Assembly: GCA_003159055.1 (NCBI GenBank)
Contig: PMLH01000447.1
Coordinates: forward strand, 1-16,436
Source: Myxococcales bacterium
GTDB taxonomy: Bacteria; Myxococcota; Polyangia; Fen-1088
Direction: 5' to 3'
Length of the DNA: 16,436 nucleotides
Shown piece by piece: positions 1 to 10,538 of this stretch. The notes under the pieces were generated by a model. The model was not told where the DNA came from. It did no database searches and saw only the letters and a program-made list of their open reading frames with translations. Made by a program: the position numbers and the translations under genes. Positions within the stretch are counted from its first letter, which is position 1, and every line of letters begins with the position of its first letter.

Positions 1-1
1 C

Positions 2-3493
<3,492 letters not shown>

Positions 3494-3498
3494 GAGTG

Positions 3499-4521
3499 AT
3501 GGAGAACGCCACACCTGGGACAAGGCCCCCTGCGATTGGCGGCCGATTCGTGAACCTGGACGGCACCACACCGGACAAGAAGGGCTGGGCGGTCCTGTAC
3601 TGGGCCCTTCGCTACCGATTGCGGGATGAGCTGCGCCAGGCCTTCACGGCGTTCCTGGACCTGTTTCGCCGCGAGAAATCCTGGCGGCCCCCCTTTCATC
3701 CCAACCAGGCCGCCGCGCTCGCCCCCGACCAGCCCCACCTGACCTGGTTGGGACATTCCACGTTCTTGCTGCGCCTAGGAGGCCACTGGGTCCTGATGGA
3801 CCCGGTCTTCGGCCACCCAGCATGGACCCTCTGGCGCCGTGCTCCGTCGGGGCTTCCGCCCGACCAGCTTCCTCAGATCGATGTGGTGACGTTGTCCCAC
3901 GATCACTACGATCACCTCGACCTTCCCAGCCTGGCTGCCTTGAAGGGCGAACCGCCGATCGTCGCACCCCTGCAGATGGGCCGGTACCTGTCGCGACCGC
4001 CCGGTCGCGTGGGGAGCCGGCGGGCTTCGCTCGGCGCGGTCATCGAGCTGGACTGGTGGCAAAGCAGCGAGCGGCCCGGTCTTCGCATCACCTTGACTCC
4101 TGCCCACCACTGGGGGATGCGCGGACTGACCGGCAGGAACCGTACCCTGTGGGGCGGATTCATCTATGAGGGCGACGGTATCACCGTCTACTTCGCGGGT
4201 GACAGCGCCCTACAAAAACCGGTGTTCCAAGCCATCCACCAGCGATTCCCGCGCATTGATATCGCCATCCTTCCGATAGGCGCCTATGCGCCCAGCTGGT
4301 TCATGCAGGCCCAGCACATGAATCCCGAAGAAGCCGCCCTTGCGTACGAGATCCTGGGCGCGCGTCGCTTCGTGGCCATGCACTGGGGCACGTTTTCTCT
4401 CAGCAGCGAACCCACACGCGAACCGCTCGACCGGCTGCGCGCGTGTTGGGAAAAGCAAGGTCATCGGGAAGAAGACCTGTGGATCATGGACGTGGGCGGA
4501 ACGCGCAGCCTGGCAGGATAG
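3499..4521 (+). CDS. NAPE-PLD-like MBL-fold metallohydrolase
   Basis: This is a 340-residue protein of the metallo-beta-lactamase fold, closest in layout to the N-acyl-phosphatidylethanolamine phospholipase D/UlaG-like branch. Numbering from the ATG at 3499, the metal-binding signature SHDHYDH has its first His at 134, with Asp138 and His139. Further ligands are a His pair at 203-204 (HHWGMRG), Asp235 (FAGDSA) and His295 (MHWGTF). All residues needed for a binuclear metal site are therefore present. There is no signal peptide or membrane segment, so it is probably cytoplasmic or peripheral. A GTG at 3496 is also in frame, but GGAG at 3487-3490 lies 8 bases before the ATG, which favours ATG. 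The gene follows the kinase by 5 bases and is probably co-transcribed. It converges on the TPR/barrel gene across a 73-base gap with no clear terminator. A phospholipase D activity is known for the family, but the substrate here is not shown by the sequence. Confidence 0.9.
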   Translation: MENATPGTRPPAIGGRFVNLDGTTPDKKGWAVLYWALRYRLRDELRQAFTAFLDLFRREKSWRPPFHPNQAAALAPDQPHLTWLGHSTFLLRLGGHWVLMDPVFGHPAWTLWRRAPSGLPPDQLPQIDVVTLSHDHYDHLDLPSLAALKGEPPIVAPLQMGRYLSRPPGRVGSRRASLGAVIELDWWQSSERPGLRITLTPAHHWGMRGLTGRNRTLWGGFIYEGDGITVYFAGDSALQKPVFQAIHQRFPRIDIAILPIGAYAPSWFMQAQHMNPEEAALAYEILGARRFVAMHWGTFSLSSEPTREPLDRLRACWEKQGHREEDLWIMDVGGTRSLAG

Positions 4522-4594
4522 TTGAGACGAAGGGTGTTTCCGGTCCGGGAACCCCGTCCTCTGCGCCCTCCGTGGTGAAAAGATCCGGAAATCG

Positions 4595-6070
4595 TTACCG
4601 CAAGATCGCGATGCCGAGGTTCAGGTCGCCGTTGATCACGAAATTGGGCATGCCTGCCAGTACGTTGAACGCAGCGTAGACGGCGAGGTTCTGGTCGAGC
4701 ATCCAGGTCACACCGGCGCCAAGGCCCGCGAGGCCGAGGCCACCCATCACGGTGTCCTTGCAGGTGGGGCCGGGACCACAGCCCGTCAGGTTCGCACTGG
4801 CCGGCGTCGTGATGCTGTGGCGGATCTGGCCCGCGCCGGCCTGAGCAGTCAGGAACGGACGCAGCCTTGTTCGAGCCGCGCGCGGAAACCAGGTCAACTT
4901 GGCAAGTCCGGCGATCGCGAGCGTGGCCGGGCGGTAGGTCCTAGGGCCAATCTCGACATCTTGCGCGCCGGTCACGTACTGCAGCCGGCCTTGCACCGAG
5001 ACGACCAGTCCATCCCTGGGAAAGAAGCCGATCTCGGGTGCAAGATGGCCAACGCTGGCCAGACCAAACCCCGAGACACGAATTCCTTGCGGTGGCGTGT
5101 TGGTGTCGACCGGATTCATTTCCGGGGCGCCCGAGTGGTATCCGCCGCCACTGCCCAGCGCAAGCACCAGCCACAGCCCAGGCGAGTCATTCGCCGTTCG
5201 GCCGGCGTAAGCGGGCGTTTCGATGACCTTTGGGGGGGGCGGCTCTTCGACAGCCAGCTCGGGGCCAAGTGTGATCTGGTGGGGCTGCTCGGGCGTGCCG
5301 TGGTTGGCGATGGGCTGGTCGTCTGCGTCCTGCGCTTCCAAGTAGTAGGCCACGCGCGATCCCTGCGTCGCCTCCATCGGTATCTCTTCCTGATACCAAC
5401 CCGCGGCACCCGCGATCGGCGCCATCTCGCGTGCCAGGAATGCCTCGGCGTCTTCGGCCTGGTATGCGAGTACCACCTTGAACGCGCCCAAGCCCGGCGG
5501 GACCTGGACCTTGATCGCGACTGGGCGGCCGCGGATGGCTTGGGTGACGGGAGGATGCTGGATGACCGGGCTTTCTCGTCGGGAGCTGATGGCTGACGGC
5601 GGCAGGGCCGACGCCTGGCCGGCTGGAAATGGAGGGGCTTGGGCTGGTGCCGCAGGTGGCGTGGGGCCAGCTTCGGCTTCGGCGAAGACGGCCTGCACCT
5701 CGGGATTGACGAGGGACTTTGCGATCTTGATCTTTGGGTCGATGGCGAGCGCCCGCTTGAGCTCGGCGAGGCCTTTTTCACGCTTCTTGAGGCCGCTGAC
5801 GTAAACCACACCGAGGTGAAGGTGGGTGCGCGCCGCCACGGGATGGTTGGCCAAGTCGGCGCGGCTGCATAGCGCCAGCGCCTGTTCGAGCTGCTCGGCC
5901 GCGCCGGACACGTCGAGATTGCCGTACATGACGAGTGCCTTCTTGTTCAGCTCGACGATCTGGTTCACGGTGGCGTTGTCTTCGGGCCCCGATGCCCGAG
6001 CGCCGCCCGCGGCGAGCGCAACGCCAAACAGAATCGCTGCACAGTGCAAACGAAAGCGACAGGCCGGCAT
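4595..6070 (-). CDS. Exported TPR protein with C-terminal beta-barrel-like domain
   Basis: This is a 491-residue protein with no named family that I recognise. The N-terminus is a clear signal peptide: Arg residues, a hydrophobic stretch, then AGGARA before Ser-Gly, so cleavage is likely near residue 27. Residues of about 30-135 form TPR-like helical repeats, including 'LGVVYVSGLKKREKGLAELKR' type motifs. A Pro/Ala-rich linker (about 135-185) follows. Residues of about 190-290 look like a beta-sandwich of the kind that reports on peptide or sugar binding. From about residue 310 the protein alternates Gly/aromatic/hydrophobic residues as in an outer-membrane beta-barrel, ending LNLGIAILR. It starts 17 bases after the mglA stop with no strong ribosome site, so it is probably the third gene of the mglBA transcript. 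It could be an envelope partner of the motility machinery, but that is inference from position only. Confidence 0.8.
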   Translation of the reverse strand: MPACRFRLHCAAILFGVALAAGGARASGPEDNATVNQIVELNKKALVMYGNLDVSGAAEQLEQALALCSRADLANHPVAARTHLHLGVVYVSGLKKREKGLAELKRALAIDPKIKIAKSLVNPEVQAVFAEAEAGPTPPAAPAQAPPFPAGQASALPPSAISSRRESPVIQHPPVTQAIRGRPVAIKVQVPPGLGAFKVVLAYQAEDAEAFLAREMAPIAGAAGWYQEEIPMEATQGSRVAYYLEAQDADDQPIANHGTPEQPHQITLGPELAVEEPPPPKVIETPAYAGRTANDSPGLWLVLALGSGGGYHSGAPEMNPVDTNTPPQGIRVSGFGLASVGHLAPEIGFFPRDGLVVSVQGRLQYVTGAQDVEIGPRTYRPATLAIAGLAKLTWFPRAARTRLRPFLTAQAGAGQIRHSITTPASANLTGCGPGPTCKDTVMGGLGLAGLGAGVTWMLDQNLAVYAAFNVLAGMPNFVINGDLNLGIAILR

Positions 6071-6087
6071 GGGCGCAAGAATGGCTG

Positions 6088-6690
6088 TTAGCCGCCGCCG
6101 CCGCCGCCGCCCCGGCGCAGCTCAGTGAGCACGGCCTTGGCGATCGCCTTGAGCGTCTCGAAGACGCCAACGCCAGTCGTGGCGCAGGCTTCAAACTCGG
6201 GCACGTGCGTCGGGTTGAGCAACTCGCGCAATTCATCCAGCGGAGCCGCGTTGGGCAGGTCGCGCTTGTTGTACTGGATGATGTAGGGGAGCTTGTCGAG
6301 GTTGTAGCCCTGCTCGGTCAGGTTGAGGCGCAGGTTTTCGAGCGACTCGATATTCGCCTCCATGCGCTCGTTCTGCGAGTCGGCGACGAAGATCACGCCA
6401 TCCACGCCCTTCAGGATCAGCTTCCGGCTGGCGTCGTAGAATACCTGCCCGGGAACCGTGTAGAGGTGAAAGCGGGTCTTGAAGCCGCGAATTTCGCCGA
6501 GCGACAGCGGCAAGAAGTCGAAAAACAGGGTCCGCTCGGTTTCGGTGGCGAGCGAGATCATCTTGCCCTTCGCCTCAGGGCTGGTGCGGGCGTAGATGAA
6601 CTGCAGGTTGGTGGTTTTTCCCCCAAGGCCAGGGCCGTAGTACACCAGCTTGCAGTTGATTTCGCGGGAAGAATAGTTGATGAAGCTCAT
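6088..6690 (-). CDS. mglA: MglA, Ras-like GTPase controlling cell polarity and gliding
   Basis: MglA is a small bacterial GTPase. In its GTP form it sits at the leading pole and recruits motility machinery, and its GAP MglB switches it off. The 200-residue protein begins MSFINYSSREINCK, as in Myxococcus. The P-loop GPGLGGKT is at residues 19-26. The G3 region reads TVPGQ, with Thr78 in place of the Asp of classic Ras proteins, which is the hallmark of the MglA family. The base-specificity motif NKRD is at 141-144. One P-loop residue is Gly where, from memory, the Myxococcus protein has Cys. The tail ends in two Arg and seven Gly, longer than the short KKGG-type end I recall for Myxococcus, and is encoded by a (GCC)7 run on the plus strand. 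The gene follows mglB by 15 bases, with no strong ribosome site, so translation may be coupled to mglB. Confidence 0.97.
   Translation of the reverse strand: MSFINYSSREINCKLVYYGPGLGGKTTNLQFIYARTSPEAKGKMISLATETERTLFFDFLPLSLGEIRGFKTRFHLYTVPGQVFYDASRKLILKGVDGVIFVADSQNERMEANIESLENLRLNLTEQGYNLDKLPYIIQYNKRDLPNAAPLDELRELLNPTHVPEFEACATTGVGVFETLKAIAKAVLTELRRGGGGGGG
6091..6111. repeat. (GCC)7 trinucleotide repeat in the mglA 3' end
   Basis: Seven perfect GCC units (GGC on the coding strand) encode the final seven Gly residues of MglA, directly before the stop codon. Runs of this kind can change length by replication slippage in whole codons, which would alter only the tail length and keep the frame. 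Confidence 0.95.
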
Positions 6691-6705
6691 CGACAGAGGA
6701 AACGG

Positions 6706-7185
6706 CTAGTCATTGAAGAGTTTGTCGATGTCGGCGTCGGTGATCTCGTTCAGGATCGACGGACCGGTTTGCGTGGCTGCCTTGCGCGCCACCTGCTCGA
6801 ACAGACGTGCCATTTCTTCGGTGGCCTTGCGGACGCGCAAGCGGACCAAGCCCAGCGAAGAACGTTCATCGAAAAGCACGACCAAGATGGCACGCCCAGC
6901 GACCAGGGTGATGTGCACGTGGGTCTTTTCGCCCTCGTGAAACTGGCTGGTGAAATCCTTCTCGCGAAGGATTTTGGAGATGCCGCCCGTCGCCGCCACG
7001 TTGCCGGCGGTCAGTGACGAGAGCGACGTGACGTCGATTTCGCCGACCTCGCCGGCCTCGGCGATGGGCTGGCCATCGCGGCCGATGAGCAACACGGCTT
7101 TGGCATTGGAATCTCGATGGAGGCGCTGGCAGACGCTTGCGATCTGCTTCTGCTCTTCCGGGAACATGACATCTGGGCCACTCAT
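6706..7185 (-). CDS. mglB: MglB, roadblock/LC7-fold GAP for MglA
   Basis: MglB is the GTPase-activating partner of MglA. It forms a homodimer with the roadblock/LC7 fold and marks the lagging cell pole. The 159-residue product equals the length I recall for Myxococcus MglB and shows the shared core SLSSLTAGNVAA, then HEGEKT, then SLGLVRLRVRKA, ending IDKLFND. An in-frame GTG eight codons further up (7209) would add MPRRRKRQ. I chose the ATG at 7185 because MSGPDVMFPEE lines up without gaps with the Myxococcus N-terminus, and because AAGGAGA (complement of 7198-7204) sits 12 bases before it. The other in-frame ATG, at 7167, would lose conserved residues. The gene opens the mglB-mglA-TPR/barrel run and is separated from recR by about 300 bases, so it probably has its own promoter or a processed leader. 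Confidence 0.95.
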   Translation of the reverse strand: MSGPDVMFPEEQKQIASVCQRLHRDSNAKAVLLIGRDGQPIAEAGEVGEIDVTSLSSLTAGNVAATGGISKILREKDFTSQFHEGEKTHVHITLVAGRAILVVLFDERSSLGLVRLRVRKATEEMARLFEQVARKAATQTGPSILNEITDADIDKLFND

Positions 7186-7197
7186 CTGGCGCTTGCG

Positions 7198-7204
7198 TCT
7201 CCTT
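7198..7204 (-). promoter_or_regulatory. Ribosome binding site of mglB
   Basis: The minus strand reads AAGGAGA here, 12 bases before the ATG at 7185. The spacing is slightly long, but this is the strongest purine-rich site nearby and it decides between the ATG and the upstream GTG, which the site would overlap too closely. Confidence 0.65.
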
Positions 7205-7277
7205 GGCACTCGACCGGGCCGTTCTTGGCTGGTGTAGGCATCATCGGCATCGGTCGGCGGCTAGTCGCGATGGCGAG

Positions 7278-7341
7278 GCCGGGCTTTGCCCGGCAGAGCC
7301 AAAACGCGGGAAGGTATGGAAACCCTTTGTGGGTTTCCATA
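7278..7341. repeat. Two adjacent perfect hairpins (possible dispersed REP-like element)
   Basis: The first dyad, 7278-7294, is GCCGGGC-TTT-GCCCGGC, with a 7-base-pair stem and a 3-base loop. The second, 7315-7341, is an 11-base-pair perfect stem (TATGGAAACCC with GGGTTTCCATA) and a 5-base loop. They are 20 bases apart. Neither is followed at once by a T run on either strand, so a standard intrinsic terminator is not supported, although the minus strand has TTTT shortly after the second stem. Two tight dyads in a spacer, with the short conceptual peptide RAKPGLA read through one of them, resemble intergenic REP-type repeats. No second copy was seen in this window. Confidence 0.5.
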
Positions 7342-7486
7342 TCAACAGGGTTGGGGAAGGGCTTTGACTTCACGGGAAACTCTCTCAGGTTCAGTAGCTT
7401 AACAGCTTTTCGCGGGCCGCACACGAATGCGATTCAGGGGAACGGCAGGTCGGCGCTTTGGCTTGACAGCGCCTCGCGTCCAAGAA

Positions 7487-8083
7487 CTACAAATCCCGAC
7501 GACCATCCAGGGCGCGCGCCAAGGTCAGCCGATCCGCATATTCCAGCTCGCCGCCCATGGGCACGCCGGTCGCGATGCGACTCAGCCGCACGCCGAGCGG
7601 GCGGATTAGCTTGGCGAGGTAGATGGCGGTGGTTTCACCTTCGATACTCGGGTTGGTGGCGACGATGATCTCCCGGATCTGGTTGTCGCCGCAGCGCTTG
7701 ACCAGCTCGGCGATGCGCAGGTCGTCGGGACCGACCCCGTCCAGCGGCGCAAGGACCCCGTGCAGCACGTGGTAGCGGCCACGGTAACCTCCGGTTCGCT
7801 CGATGGCGACCACGTCCTGGGGATGGGCAACGACGCACAGAAGGCTGCCGTCACGCCTCTGGTCACGGCAGATGGCACAGGGATCATCTTCGGTGAAGTC
7901 CCAGCATGAGCTGCACAGTCGGATTTTGGCGCGCAGATCGGTGATGGCCTGCGAGAGAGCCTGCGCATCCTCGACCGGCGCGCGCAGAATGTGGAACGCG
8001 AGCCGAGCGGCGGTCTTTTCGCCGATGCCCGGCAGCTTCCCCAGCTCGACCACCAGGCGGGCAATCGGGCTTGGGCCGCTCAT
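7487..8083 (-). CDS. recR: Recombination protein RecR
   Basis: RecR works with RecF and RecO to load RecA on gapped single-stranded DNA; it forms a ring around DNA. The product is 198 residues, the usual length. In order it shows the N-terminal helix-hairpin-helix (LGKLPGIGEKTAAR, about 14-28), the zinc finger with Cys57, Cys60, Cys69 and Cys72, and the Toprim domain (about 80-175) with VVAHPQDVVAIE and ATNPSIEGETTA, followed by GVPMGGELEYAD. The start ATG overlaps the dnaX stop as ATGA, so the two are translated together. The small gene ybaB, which in many bacteria sits between dnaX and recR, is absent here. Confidence 0.97.
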   Translation of the reverse strand: MSGPSPIARLVVELGKLPGIGEKTAARLAFHILRAPVEDAQALSQAITDLRAKIRLCSSCWDFTEDDPCAICRDQRRDGSLLCVVAHPQDVVAIERTGGYRGRYHVLHGVLAPLDGVGPDDLRIAELVKRCGDNQIREIIVATNPSIEGETTAIYLAKLIRPLGVRLSRIATGVPMGGELEYADRLTLARALDGRRDL

Positions 8084-9789
8084 TGGGTCTTGATCTCCTT
8101 GGGGGTGGTCCCGAACAGCTCCTGCGCCTTGCGAACCATCGGGTGCTGGCGGGCTTCGCTTTCGCGCTGCCGCTGCTGGGTGACTGCCGCCTCGGCCTCG
8201 CGACCGACTTCCGAACGAAGCAGGGACTTGGCCGATCCGGTCGTTCCGACCTGGAGCACGACGTGCGTTGGCGTGCCGCAGATGTGCGAGAGCACGCGCT
8301 CGATCTCGACTTTGCTCTTAGCGGTTTGGTCGAGCGCGAACTTTTGGTCGAACACCAAGGTGACCTGGCCGCCCTCCCACGAAGCGACCTCGGCGTGGTC
8401 GAGCGCGGCAGCGATCGACGGTCGGTGACCGAACGATTCGCAGACCCGGCGCCAGACGCCAGCAATGTCGGATTTGGGACCGGGGGTGCCGTCGCGGCTC
8501 GGTTCACGGGCCGGTGCGGCTGGGGCGGCTGGCCTGGGTAACGCGACTGCCGATGCAGATGCAGGGGGGGCGGAAACCACGGCCAGTCGTGGGCGTTCGC
8601 CGGGACGGGCCGGTGGCGCAGGGGCAGCCGGCCCGCCGCTTGCGAGTCGGCCTTCGAGCCTCGCCAGACGATCCAGCAGATCGCCAAGCGGCAACAGCGG
8701 CTCGGCAAAGCAAAGATCGACGAGAGCCATTTCGATGATGAGCCGGGGCGTCTGCGAACGGGCTGCATCCTCCACCGCGCGTGCCCAGCGCTCGAACAGC
8801 GAGGTGATGAGGCCGCGCGGGGCTTTTGCGGCAAGCCGCCTCGCCTCGGCGATTTCCTCGTCGGTGGCGTCGAGCACGTCGGCAGCGTTCGGCACCAGCG
8901 CGGCGATTTCCAGGTCGTGCAGGAGCCCTAGGAAGCTGCGCGAGAGCTGCACCAGATCCACGCCTCGATCCACGGCTTCGCCGAGGCTGCGCAGAGCGGC
9001 CCCGACATCGCGGTCGATCACCGCCTGGCCCAGATGGAAGAGCAAGCTGCGATCGGCGACGCCCAGCACTTCGGCGACCCTTGCGCGGGTCAGCTTCTCG
9101 TTGCCGACGTAGGCTAGCACCTGGTCCATCAGCGAAAGTGCATCGCGGACCGAGCCGGCCGCCTCGCGCGCGAGCAGGCGAATGGCATCCGGCTCGGCCG
9201 CGATGTTCTCGTTCGCAAGGATCTTGCCGAGGTGCTCGGCAAGGGCGACGGTTGACAGGAGCTTGAAATCGTAGCGCTGGCAGCGGGAAAGGATGGTTGC
9301 CGGGATCTTGTGCGCCTCGGTGGTGGCGAAGATGAACACCACGTGCGGCGGTGGCTCTTCCAGGGTCTTGAGGAGCGCGTTGAACGCGCTGGTGGAGAGC
9401 ATATGGACCTCGTCGATGATGTAGACCTTCAGCCGTGCCTCGGCCGGCACGTAGCGCACGCCTTCCCGCAAGGTGCGCACGTCGTCGACGCCGGTGTTGG
9501 AGGCACCGTCGATTTCCAGCACGTCGACCGACTGGCCGCTCGCGATGGATTGGCAGATGGCGCAGGCCCCGCATGGGTTTGCGGTGGGGCCTTTCTCGCA
9601 GCAGAGGGCCTTGGCCAGAATGCGCGCGGCGCTGGTTTTTCCGATGCCGCGGGCACCGGTGAAAAGAAAGGCGTGGTGGACCCTGCCGAGGGCGATGGCG
9701 TTGGTCAGGGTGCGGGCAACGTGTTCCTGGCCGATCAGGTCATCGAAACGCTGCGGCCGGTATTTGCGGGCAAGAACCAGGTACGACAC
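8080..9789 (-). CDS. dnaX: DNA polymerase III subunit gamma/tau
   Basis: DnaX is the motor subunit of the clamp loader that places the sliding clamp on primed DNA. Numbering from the GTG at 9789, the N-terminus reads VSYLVLARKYRPQ, as expected for the family. Walker A GARGIGKT is at 45-52, the zinc ligands Cys64, Cys73, Cys76 and Cys79 follow, Walker B DEVH is at 126-129, and the sensor SRC is at 168-170. A Pro/Ala-rich linker leads to a C-terminal tau-like domain of about 140 residues. The reading frame continues upstream to a TTG at 9831, but those 14 residues are Pro/Ser/Cys-rich and unlike the family, so I start at the GTG. Neither start has a good ribosome site. I saw no A-rich slippery run of the kind that makes a short gamma form, so a single product of about 569 residues is likely. 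Confidence 0.95.
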   Translation of the reverse strand: MSYLVLARKYRPQRFDDLIGQEHVARTLTNAIALGRVHHAFLFTGARGIGKTSAARILAKALCCEKGPTANPCGACAICQSIASGQSVDVLEIDGASNTGVDDVRTLREGVRYVPAEARLKVYIIDEVHMLSTSAFNALLKTLEEPPPHVVFIFATTEAHKIPATILSRCQRYDFKLLSTVALAEHLGKILANENIAAEPDAIRLLAREAAGSVRDALSLMDQVLAYVGNEKLTRARVAEVLGVADRSLLFHLGQAVIDRDVGAALRSLGEAVDRGVDLVQLSRSFLGLLHDLEIAALVPNAADVLDATDEEIAEARRLAAKAPRGLITSLFERWARAVEDAARSQTPRLIIEMALVDLCFAEPLLPLGDLLDRLARLEGRLASGGPAAPAPPARPGERPRLAVVSAPPASASAVALPRPAAPAAPAREPSRDGTPGPKSDIAGVWRRVCESFGHRPSIAAALDHAEVASWEGGQVTLVFDQKFALDQTAKSKVEIERVLSHICGTPTHVVLQVGTTGSAKSLLRSEVGREAEAAVTQQRQRESEARQHPMVRKAQELFGTTPKEIKTQ

Positions 9790-10035
9790 CGCTGCATCAT
9801 GGGAAGGCGGGCTCGGACAGTCAACAGGCAACCGTCGCTCGAACGGATTGGCTCAAGGTTCCGGCCGATCCCGTCGCAATACAGGGTTACCCATGCATTG
9901 CAAGTATGCGCCGCAACCATCAGTGAGGTCTTCCCGGCGAAGAACGGGCCGGGCGTTCGTGATGCTCGCAGGTTGCGCGCCGCCAGTCCGCCCGGGCTGC
10001 CTGCGATGCAGTCGCCCCGAAGGAGTGAGATAGGC
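9790..10035. promoter_or_regulatory. Divergent spacer between dnaX and the chemosensory operon
   Basis: This 246-base spacer must carry start signals for both directions. On the minus strand a weak promoter-like pair, TTGCAA (9898-9903) and TATTGC (9876-9881) with a 16-base gap, lies about 90 bases before the dnaX GTG. Two short odd palindromes sit side by side inside it: GGGTTACCC (9884-9892) and TGCATTGCA (9894-9902). GAACG (9942-9946) and CGTTC (9954-9958) form a further small dyad. No convincing plus-strand promoter was found. No small-RNA signature such as the signal-recognition-particle RNA core was seen. Confidence 0.35.
10020..10025 (+). promoter_or_regulatory. Ribosome binding site of the CheX gene
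   Basis: AAGGAG lies 10 bases before the ATG at 10036. It fixes the start of this gene, because the same frame is open for more than 700 bases upstream, across the antisense of dnaX. Confidence 0.85.
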
Positions 10036-10506
10036 ATGACACCTCTACCCAAGGCCGATAGGTTGGCCGCGCTGGTTTCCAACGTGACCGAAACCATGCT
10101 TGGACTCTCGTTCGTTCCCGCCGCGACTGTCGCAGCGCACCCAGGCTTGACTTGGCGGACCGCCATCATGTTGGTTGATGGCGCGCGGCCAGTCAGCGTG
10201 GGCCTGTCGTCGGACGAGCCCGGCTGCACCAAGCTGGCCGCAGCGATGTTCGGCTGCAAGCCGGATGGGGTCGACGTCGGCATGATCAACGACGCGCTTT
10301 GCGAACTGGTCAACATGACCGCCGGCCTACTCAAGCGCGAGATGTTGCTCGACCAGGCGCTGTCGGTCCCATCGATCATCGACGACAAGCAGGCGTTGGG
10401 GGAGATCGCACGCCAGCATCCAGCCCTGGTGCTCATCGCGCGAGAGGTTGGAATCGCGCTGTGGGCTTGTGACGGCCTTCTCAAGTGGAATGCGAAGGCC
10501 GCGTAA
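10036..10506 (+). CDS. cheX: CheX-family response-regulator phosphatase
   Basis: CheC/CheX/FliY proteins remove the phosphate from CheY-type receivers and so end the chemosensory signal. This is a 156-residue protein with the compact alpha/beta CheX layout. The catalytic signature of the family is E-x2-N on the first long helix; here it is Glu90-Leu-Val-Asn93 in the stretch NDALCELVNMTAG, with the family Gly at 97. It appears to have a single active helix (CheX type) rather than two (CheC type). It is the first gene of the plus-strand chemosensory run: the REC-REC gene follows after 32 bases. Likely targets are the receivers in the next gene and at the C-terminus of the hybrid CheA, as no free-standing CheY is seen in the window. 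Confidence 0.85.
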   Translation: MTPLPKADRLAALVSNVTETMLGLSFVPAATVAAHPGLTWRTAIMLVDGARPVSVGLSSDEPGCTKLAAAMFGCKPDGVDVGMINDALCELVNMTAGLLKREMLLDQALSVPSIIDDKQALGEIARQHPALVLIAREVGIALWACDGLLKWNAKAA

Positions 10507-10525
10507 TTGGAATTTGCCTTAGGAC

Positions 10526-10531
10526 AAGGAG
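10526..10531 (+). promoter_or_regulatory. Ribosome binding site of the REC-REC-STAS gene
   Basis: AAGGAG lies 7 bases before the ATG at 10539. It favours that ATG over the in-frame start at 10485, which lies inside the CheX gene. Confidence 0.85.
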
Positions 10532-10538
10532 CAGGACG

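Larger units (their letters stand above)
7186..7486. other. recR-mglB spacer with no convincing gene
   Basis: This 301-base stretch holds the two hairpins described separately and the mglB ribosome site at 7198-7204. I found no tRNA or small-RNA signature. On the minus strand an 80-codon reading frame (7424 down to 7182) ends with a TGA that overlaps the mglB ATG by four bases, but its composition is not gene-like and part of it merely translates the hairpins, so I do not call it. No convincing -35/-10 pair for mglB was seen. A plus-strand TTGACA at 7463-7468 has a weak -10 partner near 7487. Confidence 0.7.

Noticed and set aside
4537..4591. Inverted repeat TTTCCGG...CCGGAAA between the converging genes, considered as a terminator
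   Set aside because: The arms are 41 bases apart, only 7 bases long, and not followed by a T run. It does not look like an intrinsic terminator.
7290..7310. A sigma-54-type GG/GC promoter upstream of mglB
   Set aside because: The GG and GC are 9 rather than 10 bases apart, and the match overlaps the smaller hairpin. I consider it a chance match.
7182..7424. An 80-codon minus-strand frame whose stop overlaps the mglB start by four bases
   Set aside because: The overlap looks operon-like, but there is no ribosome site of note, the composition is not protein-like, and much of it translates the two hairpins. It is more likely to be chance.
7463..7492. Plus-strand TTGACA with a TACAAA-like -10 at 18 bases, considered as an antisense promoter into recR
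   Set aside because: The -10 match is poor (4 of 6) and no plus-strand gene follows. There is too little to call a promoter.
8080..9789. Possible programmed frameshift in dnaX giving a short gamma form
   Set aside because: No A-rich slippery run was seen on the coding strand, so one full-length product is the simpler reading.
9310..10035. The plus-strand frame upstream of the CheX start, open for over 700 bases
   Set aside because: It runs antisense through the conserved dnaX coding region. The AAGGAG site at 10020-10025 and the family-like N-terminus place the true start at 10036.
9790..10035. A signal-recognition-particle RNA or tRNA gene near dnaX, as in some bacteria
   Set aside because: The conserved core bases of the particle RNA and a tRNA T-loop are not present in this spacer.
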